Below, in pieces: positions 58,762 through 64,000 of a stretch of 64,000 nucleotides of DNA (the first letter of the stretch is position 1; each line of letters begins with the position of its first letter). A program made the translations under genes and the position numbers. The stretch lies in NCBI GenBank assembly GCA_050872605.1, contig JBNMHD010000008.1. One strand, given 5' to 3'. Source of the DNA: Fusicatenibacter sp050872605 (GTDB taxonomy: Bacteria; Bacillota; Clostridia; Lachnospirales; Lachnospiraceae). The notes under the pieces are model-generated. The model worked only from the letters and a program-made list of their open reading frames with translations, did no database searches and was not told the DNA's origin.

Positions 58762-60426
58762 ATGAGAAAATTGTGGAAAAAAGCAGCGTCACTGGCGACC
58801 GCCGTTCTTCTGGCAGGATCCCTTGCCGGATGCGGAAGCACAGGCGGAGGAAGCAGCAGCTCTTCCGGAGGAGGAAAAAGCAGCAGTTCCGATATGATTG
58901 TGACAACGATGTATACTGAATCGGGATCGCTCGACAGCGCCGGTGAGAGCGCCCTCTGGTGGTGGTCCTACGACGATGTGTGTATGGCCCCGATCATGGA
59001 AATGAAAGAGGACGGCTCCTGGGATTACATTCTGGCAGAGAGCGTTGACGTCAACGACGATATGACACAGTACACCGTCCATCTCCGCAGCGATGCAAAA
59101 TGGAGCAACGGCGATGATGTGACAAGCGCAGACTTTAAAAACACGATTGTCCGTGCACTCGACCCGAACTGCAAGAGCGGTTATTCTTCGATGCTCTATC
59201 CGATCGAGGGAGCCGAGGAGATGTACAACGGCACCGGTGATGAGAGCGGTCTTGGCGTGGATGTAAGCGATGACAAAACCATCGTGTTTACTTTAAAAGA
59301 GCCTTGTGCTTACTTTGAACAGCTCTTTGTTCTTCCGGTTTACATGCCGACCCACCACGAACTCCAGACCGAGACCAACGGCGACTGGGCGATGGGAAAT
59401 GATATGGACGCGCTGGTCAGCTGCGGACCGTACTATCTGGCAGAGTATGTACCGAACCAGTATTGTGTATACAAGAAAAATGAAAACTACGTTCAGGCAG
59501 ACCGGATCAAAACCGACACCATCAAAAAAATGGTAATGGACGATACACAGTCCATCATTAATGCATATAAATCCGGCGAGCTGAACTTTATCTCCGCAGA
59601 CTATACCGTTATGGATGAGTACAAAGACAGCGACGAGCTGATTACTTCCCCGGCCATGACAAGCTATTATGTATTATTTAATGTAAGTGAAGCTCCATTT
59701 GATGACGTCCGTGTCCGCCAGGCATTCTCTATGGCAGTCAACCGTGACGAAGTAGCTTCTGCGTGTGGCTCCTCCTATGAGGCAACGGATTTCTTCGTGG
59801 CAAAACATATGAAATCTTCCGCAAGCGGCAAAGACTGGGCGGATGAGGCAGACGGAGATCCGATCGGTTTTGATCCGGACAAAGCAAAAGAGCTTCTCGC
59901 AGAAGCAGGTTACCCGGACGGTGAAGGCTTCCCGGCAGTCACATACAAATACCCGAGCCTCCAGCTCGACAGTGATATGGCACAGGCGCTGCAGGCACAG
60001 TGGAAAACAAACCTTGGCATTGAAGTAGAATTACAGGCAGAAGAGCAGCAGGTACAGGTAGCCGAGCGAAGATCCGGTGATTTCCAGATCGCCCGCATGA
60101 GATGGACCGCAGACTTTACCGACCCGTTCACCTTCCTTTCCATGTACCGTTCCAACGACAGCTACAACGACAACAAAACCAACTGCCCGGAGTACGATGA
60201 ACTGATGACTGAGTCCAACCAGGAAAGCGATCCGACCGCCAGATTCGATCTGCTGCATCAGGCAGAGAACGTACTGCTGAACGATTACTGCTTCGGCGTA
60301 CCGGTTCTGAACTCTTCCAATATTTATCTGGTCAATACCAACATCACAAACTTTGAAATTGATCCGTCCAGAAATATGATCCGTACCAAATATCTGGTAT
60401 TAGGAGACAGCTCTTCCGAATCCTGA
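58762..60426 (+). CDS. Oligopeptide ABC transporter substrate-binding lipoprotein (SBP family 5)
   Basis: The 554-residue protein has a lipoprotein signal (MRKLWKKAASLATAVLLAGSLAGC, lipid Cys 24) and a Gly/Ser-rich linker (GSTGGGSSSSSGGGKSSSS). The mature domain contains VHLRSDAKWSNGDDVTSADFKN and DVRVRQAFSMAVNRDEV, as usual for family 5. AGGAGGAG precedes ATG 58762. It is the last gene of this transporter, and two aminotransferases follow on the same strand, which suggests that the transported ligand feeds amino acid metabolism. Confidence 0.9.
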   Translation: MRKLWKKAASLATAVLLAGSLAGCGSTGGGSSSSSGGGKSSSSDMIVTTMYTESGSLDSAGESALWWWSYDDVCMAPIMEMKEDGSWDYILAESVDVNDDMTQYTVHLRSDAKWSNGDDVTSADFKNTIVRALDPNCKSGYSSMLYPIEGAEEMYNGTGDESGLGVDVSDDKTIVFTLKEPCAYFEQLFVLPVYMPTHHELQTETNGDWAMGNDMDALVSCGPYYLAEYVPNQYCVYKKNENYVQADRIKTDTIKKMVMDDTQSIINAYKSGELNFISADYTVMDEYKDSDELITSPAMTSYYVLFNVSEAPFDDVRVRQAFSMAVNRDEVASACGSSYEATDFFVAKHMKSSASGKDWADEADGDPIGFDPDKAKELLAEAGYPDGEGFPAVTYKYPSLQLDSDMAQALQAQWKTNLGIEVELQAEEQQVQVAERRSGDFQIARMRWTADFTDPFTFLSMYRSNDSYNDNKTNCPEYDELMTESNQESDPTARFDLLHQAENVLLNDYCFGVPVLNSSNIYLVNTNITNFEIDPSRNMIRTKYLVLGDSSSES

Positions 60427-60491
60427 AACACCGCCACAACAGGCCCGGAGCTTTGAAACGCCCCGGGCCGCCGCAGAAAGGAGCACAAACC

Positions 60492-61598
60492 ATGAACTAT
60501 GAAGCCCTGATGAAGAAACAACTGTTACACATGCCCGCATACCGGCTTCCGCCGCAGATCAGCGATATGATGAAACAATACGGTGTCGATCACATCGAAA
60601 AAATGGCGGCGAATGAGAATGTGTTTGGTGTCTCCGATCATGTGAAAGAAGTCGTTGCCGAAGAGATGCAGAATATCTGCCGTTACCCCGGAGACCGGAA
60701 CCAGGAGCTGTTTGAACAGATCGGAAAGAAATACGGCATCCCGTCAGACTGTGTGCAGATCAATGTAGGTGCTACGGGTGTCTTAAATGGAATCGCCGAT
60801 ACGTTTCTGGGCGTGGGTGATGAGATTGTCATGAGCTCCATCCCCTACATGCAGTACCCGATGATGGCACTCCGGAACGGAGCCAAAAGCGTGATGGTTC
60901 CGGTCAAAGAAGGACTGCACCAGGATCTTGAAGGCATGCTGGATGCCATCACCGAAAAGACGAAAATCGTCATCGTCTGCAATCCGGGAAATCCGACCGG
61001 CGTGGCAGAAACGTCGGCCGAGATGGAAGCCTTTATCCGAAAAGTGCCGGAGAATGTGCTCGTTGTCATCGATGAAGCGTATCTCGATTTTGCAGCGACA
61101 CCGGGATGCACCGAATCCATGATGAAGCTGATCCCGGAAAAAGAGAACCTGATCGTCACAAAGACCTTTTCGAAAATCTATGCGATGGCCGGTATGCGTC
61201 TTGGATTTGCAGCAGCGTGTCCGGAACTTCTGGCAGCACTTGGAAGAGGCGGCACCGTGCCGGGAGCCTGCCGCCTGGCGATTGTGGCAGCGATTGCGGC
61301 ACTCGAGGATGAAGAGCATACCAGAAAATCGTACGAATTCAATTCCGCCGGAAGAGCATACCTGATGACGGAACTCCGCCGAATCGGATGTGAAGTGTAT
61401 GATTCCGATACCAACTTCGTTTATTTCAAAACAGGCTACAGCGTGACCGAACTCTACGACCTGCTGATGCAGAACGGCATCATGATCCGAAACTTCGATC
61501 TGAACCGTGTCAGCGTCGGCCGCCCGGAGGACAATGAGAAATTTATCTCGATCGTGGAAGCATTTATGAAAGAGAAAGCAGAGAAGAAGGTTTCCTGA
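60492..61598 (+). CDS. HisC-like class I/II aminotransferase, first copy
   Basis: The 368-residue PLP enzyme resembles histidinol-phosphate aminotransferases: MAANENVFGVS, ICRYPGDRN, INVGATGVLNGIADTFLGVGDE, VCNPGNPTG, VVIDEAYLDFA and the PLP lysine in TKTFSKIYAMAGMRLGF. No other his gene is near, so a role in histidine synthesis is unlikely. Such stand-alone HisC-like proteins often transaminate aromatic or branched amino acids, or amino acids released from imported peptides. AAAGGAG precedes ATG 60492. Confidence 0.82.
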   Translation: MNYEALMKKQLLHMPAYRLPPQISDMMKQYGVDHIEKMAANENVFGVSDHVKEVVAEEMQNICRYPGDRNQELFEQIGKKYGIPSDCVQINVGATGVLNGIADTFLGVGDEIVMSSIPYMQYPMMALRNGAKSVMVPVKEGLHQDLEGMLDAITEKTKIVIVCNPGNPTGVAETSAEMEAFIRKVPENVLVVIDEAYLDFAATPGCTESMMKLIPEKENLIVTKTFSKIYAMAGMRLGFAAACPELLAALGRGGTVPGACRLAIVAAIAALEDEEHTRKSYEFNSAGRAYLMTELRRIGCEVYDSDTNFVYFKTGYSVTELYDLLMQNGIMIRNFDLNRVSVGRPEDNEKFISIVEAFMKEKAEKKVS

Positions 61599-61659
61599 GG
61601 ACGGGAACACGTTTGAGAAACTTTAAGAGAAGAAGCCGCGAAAACAGGAGGGAATGGAT

Positions 61660-62739
61660 ATGGAAGTAAATAAAATCATCAGTCATGCATTACAGAGTAT
61701 GCCGCCGAGCAAACGGCAGAAAGCATTTGCCAAGGATACCTCAAAACTGATCCATATGGGATTGAATGAAAACAATTACGGCATGTCGCCGAAGGCAGCG
61801 GCGGCGCTGGAGGACTCCATATCGGGAAGCCATTTTTACCCTGATTTCGCGGCAGCACTGCTGAAAACGAAAGTGGCGGAGCTGTATGGACTGCAGGCAG
61901 AAAACGTACTGACCGGAGCCGGATCGAGTGCGATGATCGATATGATCGGCCTGACGTTTCTGGATGAAGGAGATGAAGTGCTGTTCTCCGTCCCGACCTA
62001 CGGCGCATTCGCTGATATGGCGTATCTGAACGGCGGCGTGCCGGTTTCCGTACCGGTGACGGAAGAGCAGAAATTCGATCTCCCGGCAATGAAAGAAAAG
62101 ATCGGTGAGAAAACAAAAATCGTGGTCATCTGCAACCCGAACAATCCGACCGGAACGTACGTACCGATCCAGGAACTGGAAGCATTTGCGGATGAGCTGC
62201 CGGACGACGTCCTGCTGGTGATGGACGAGGCGTACATGGAATTTGCCACCGAACCGGACTGCTGCAGCATGATTCCCTACATGAAAGCCCACCCGGAAAA
62301 ACCGATTTTGGTGCTCCGTACTTTCTCGAAATACTATGCGATGGCCGGCCTTCGTGTCGGTTATGCGTTAGGATCCGAAGAGCTGATCGGTATCATGCGG
62401 AAATGTTCTGCTTCCTGGAACCTGAACGTCTGCGCACAGAAAGCGGCTGTGGCAGGTCTGGCAGACCAGGAATATTATCAGGAGCAGAAAGCAAAGGTCG
62501 TAGAGGGAAGAGAATATCTCGAAAAAGAGATGGCGGCACTCGGCTGCAAAGTCTATCCGTCCCAGTCGAACTTCATCTACTTTGACACCGGAAAAGATCC
62601 GGCATGGATCCAGGAGCAGCTGATGGACAAGGGCATCCGCATCGGCGCCTTCGAGATGAGCCGTGTCAGCGTGGGAACGATGGAGGAGTGTAAATTGTAT
62701 ATCAAAGCATTAAAGGAAATTCTGGAAGCGGCAGAGTAA
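61660..62739 (+). CDS. HisC-like class I/II aminotransferase, second copy
   Basis: The 359-residue PLP enzyme has the same motifs as its neighbour: HMGLNENNYGMSP, LTGAGSSAMIDMIGLTFLDEGDE, ICNPNNPTGTY, LVMDEAYMEFA and LRTFSKYYAMAGLRVGY with the PLP lysine. It is a diverged paralogue, 61 bp downstream. AGGAGG at 61646-61651 fits ATG 61660 (MEVNKII) better than ATG 61654. Tandem HisC-like genes behind a peptide transporter suggest two related substrates or stereoisomers. Confidence 0.82.
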   Translation: MEVNKIISHALQSMPPSKRQKAFAKDTSKLIHMGLNENNYGMSPKAAAALEDSISGSHFYPDFAAALLKTKVAELYGLQAENVLTGAGSSAMIDMIGLTFLDEGDEVLFSVPTYGAFADMAYLNGGVPVSVPVTEEQKFDLPAMKEKIGEKTKIVVICNPNNPTGTYVPIQELEAFADELPDDVLLVMDEAYMEFATEPDCCSMIPYMKAHPEKPILVLRTFSKYYAMAGLRVGYALGSEELIGIMRKCSASWNLNVCAQKAAVAGLADQEYYQEQKAKVVEGREYLEKEMAALGCKVYPSQSNFIYFDTGKDPAWIQEQLMDKGIRIGAFEMSRVSVGTMEECKLYIKALKEILEAAE

Positions 62740-62777
62740 AAAGGTTTTACGGTAAACGTTAAAAGATAGAATGAAAG

Positions 62778-62819
62778 AGAAAAAGACCGGATGAGAAGTG
62801 AAAAATCCGGTCTTTTTCT
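62778..62819 (+). terminator. Terminator of the second peptide transporter operon
   Basis: AGAAAAAGACCGGAT and its exact complement ATCCGGTCTTTTTCT enclose a 12-base loop. Confidence 0.88.
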
Positions 62820-62965
62820 GCTGGTATGAGAACAGAAAAAGCGGATCAGCAGGTTGCATATTTCAGGTAAAAAAGGTATACTTATAAGTAATGAAAAGAG
62901 AAATATGTTAGCGGCAGCTAATAAGAAAAAAACAGAGAAAAAACATGGTTTTTGCAAATTAGTGC

Positions 62966-62994
62966 TTGCCATTCCATGAAAATTGGAATATTAT
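62966..62994 (+). promoter_or_regulatory. Promoter with internal inverted repeat before the AbiEi-like gene
   Basis: TTGCCA (62966-62971) and TATTAT (62989-62994) are 17 bp apart. The spacer is ATTCCA...TGGAAT, a 6-bp inverted repeat (62971-62989) placed to bind a repressor. AbiEi antitoxins are known to autoregulate through inverted repeats, so self-control is plausible. Confidence 0.5.
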
Positions 62995-63053
62995 ATGTGC
63001 AAACGCCTATAGATGAAAAAAGATGTATCACATCCTGAAAGGGGAAAGAAAAT

Positions 63054-63659
63054 ATGCTTTTTAAAACATACCAGAAGATCACGACGTTATTTAAAGAACA
63101 TCATGGATATATGAGCTTCGCAGACCTCAGAGATCATCAGGTGACCGTACTGCAGCTGGCAGAAATGGAAGAGGAAGGAAGTCTGGAACGATTTGCACGC
63201 GGCTGGTACTGGTGCAAGGACTGTGGTTATGAAAAACCGGAAGACTATCAATATATCGAAATTGCGAAAGTAAACCCACGCGCAGTCATCTGCATGGACA
63301 GTGCCGCATGGCTTGCCGGAATGCTGAAAGAAGAGCCGGCTACGATTGCAGTTGCAACAGCACGGACAGACCGGAAAAAAATGGATCTGGAAAATTTTGA
63401 AATCAGACGTTTTTATTTCCAGAATGCCGACGTCCCGGGCGAAATCTGTGAGAAAAAGACAGAGTTTGGTTCCTACAAATATTATTCTCCGAAGAGAACC
63501 TTCTGCGACTGTCTGCGCATGAACAACAAGATGCCGGAGGAAGTAAAAGAAGAAATCCTCACCTGGTGCCGGAAACAGAAATATTCCAAAGAAGAGATTC
63601 TGGAATACGCGAACAAGCTCCGTGCGGTAAAAAATATCGAGGAAGAGTATCAGAAATAA
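63054..63659 (+). CDS. AbiEi-like type IV antitoxin-domain protein without a toxin partner
   Basis: The 201-residue protein has an N-terminal winged helix of the AbiEi type (YQKITTLFKEHHGYMSFADLRDH, then VLQLAEMEEEGSLERFARGWYW). The core that follows (AKVNPRAVICMDSAAWLAG; TIAVATARTDRKK; YYSPKRTFCDCLRMNNKMP) is shared with chromosomal AbiEi-family regulators. A complete AbiE system would have the nucleotidyltransferase AbiEii directly downstream; instead a hairpin and repeats follow. It may be an orphan or a housekeeping regulator. Confidence 0.75.
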   Translation: MLFKTYQKITTLFKEHHGYMSFADLRDHQVTVLQLAEMEEEGSLERFARGWYWCKDCGYEKPEDYQYIEIAKVNPRAVICMDSAAWLAGMLKEEPATIAVATARTDRKKMDLENFEIRRFYFQNADVPGEICEKKTEFGSYKYYSPKRTFCDCLRMNNKMPEEVKEEILTWCRKQKYSKEEILEYANKLRAVKNIEEEYQK

Positions 63660-63682
63660 AATTTCACAGGAATAGATAAGGG

Positions 63683-63730
63683 AAACTCCCGACGGAAGAT
63701 CTTATACGAGAAATTCTGCCGGGAGTTTCT
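63683..63730 (+). terminator. Hairpin after the AbiEi-like gene
   Basis: AAACTCCCG and CGGGAGTTT pair across about 30 bases with an imperfect inner stem. The T-run is weak, so termination is likely but not certain. Confidence 0.5.
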
Positions 63731-63774
63731 GCGTGTATATCGGATGGTTACGCATACACGATTTCCCCGTATGT

Positions 63775-63946
63775 TCCCCCGTGCCATTCGCAAAAATCGC
63801 ATAAAATGAGAAGCAAAGCGCAATACTTGACTAGCCGAACGGGAAGCGCGGCGATACAATTGTATATTCCGTTGCAAATGAACCACTTGCACGGACTTTG
63901 TGAGCCAGCCTCACGGAGGATGTGAACCACCCTCACGGAGACTGAG
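63775..63946. repeat. Right-edge repeat element with three 22-bp tandem units
   Basis: GCCATTCGCAAAA at 63782-63794 matches the sequence at 37034-37046. Further right, three imperfect 22-bp units lie end to end at 63881-63902, 63903-63924 and 63925-63946, each with CACGGA in the middle and a CC near the start. No coding frame is convincing here. The last 54 bases of the window show nothing recognisable. Confidence 0.5.
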
Positions 63947-64000
63947 CCAAGATACTATTTTGTTAACCACCAGGCTTTTACCTGTTGATTATATAACAAC

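Noticed and set aside
60492..62739. Histidine biosynthesis genes (hisC)
   Set aside because: No other his gene is near, and two diverged copies sit behind a peptide transporter. Only the fold supports the name.
63881..63946. Three 22-bp units considered as a CRISPR array
   Set aside because: The units touch each other without spacers and are imperfect, and no cas gene is in the window. This is a tandem repeat.

Overview
The window looks like a chromosomal segment of a gut-type member of the Clostridia, most likely Lachnospiraceae (a Blautia-like genome would fit). This rests on the strong AGGAGG-type ribosome sites, TTGACA/TATAAT promoters, the mix of families (NHLP-type peptide exporters, PadR, FprA flavodiiron protein, DUF1703-type AAA proteins, YczE-like membrane proteins, sugar-acid dehydratases) and palindromic intergenic elements of a kind typical of that family. 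The genus is inference. I saw no rRNA, tRNA or CRISPR array.

Left part, 1-15.9 kb: a sugar-acid operon (frame-disrupted HPr-like gene, IlvD/Edd dehydratase, KDG kinase, KDPG aldolase) ends at a strong terminator. It is followed by a peptide-use block: two M20 peptidases around a divergently placed regulator, a GltS-like membrane transporter, a complete oligopeptide ABC transporter (binding protein, two ATPases, two permeases) and an EEP-family hydrolase.

16-33.8 kb: a sulfur amino acid pair (MetB/MetC-like and PatB/MalY-like enzymes); an AT-rich patch with two secreted proteins of unknown function, one frameshifted; thrH; a PadR regulator with a clear operator over the promoter of a YczE-like gene and an OYE-family reductase; an AAA/PD-(D/E)XK protein framed by look-alike hairpins; and a six-gene redox operon (two aldo/keto reductases, two flavodoxin-fold reductases, an iron alcohol dehydrogenase, a CMD protein) behind a MerR-type promoter with a 19-bp spacer. 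A small AT-rich module (JAB-domain protein plus 59-aa protein) sits between two copies of a short repeat, followed by an HTH-membrane protein.

33.9-40.2 kb: hybrid histidine kinase, acetyltransferase with a sequestered ribosome site, FprA flavodiiron protein, a promoter-to-terminator transcript with no long ORF and an internal 13-bp repeat, a PAP2 phosphatase, a structured repeat and a TnpB remnant.

40.2-49.3 kb is the most unusual region: a peptide-export island with three small proteins carrying double-glycine leaders. One has a LysM domain as cargo and one a four-cysteine ribbon. With them are a short HlyD-like adaptor, a C39-peptidase ABC exporter, a second NHLP-type ABC protein, a membrane sensor fused to both a SpoIIE phosphatase and an RsbW-like kinase, and a STAS protein. 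No peptide-modifying enzyme is visible. The genes suggest signal-controlled export of small wall-binding or metal-binding proteins.

49.4-64 kb: a nitrogen block (MATE transporter, 2-hydroxyacid dehydrogenase, GlnK-AmtB-GlnK) behind a leader with three tandem terminators, each with a CGC-AnnGnn-GCG hexaloop of the type bound by ANTAR antiterminators; then a second oligopeptide ABC operon with two HisC-like aminotransferases, an AbiEi-like antitoxin without a toxin partner, and repeat-rich sequence at the right edge.
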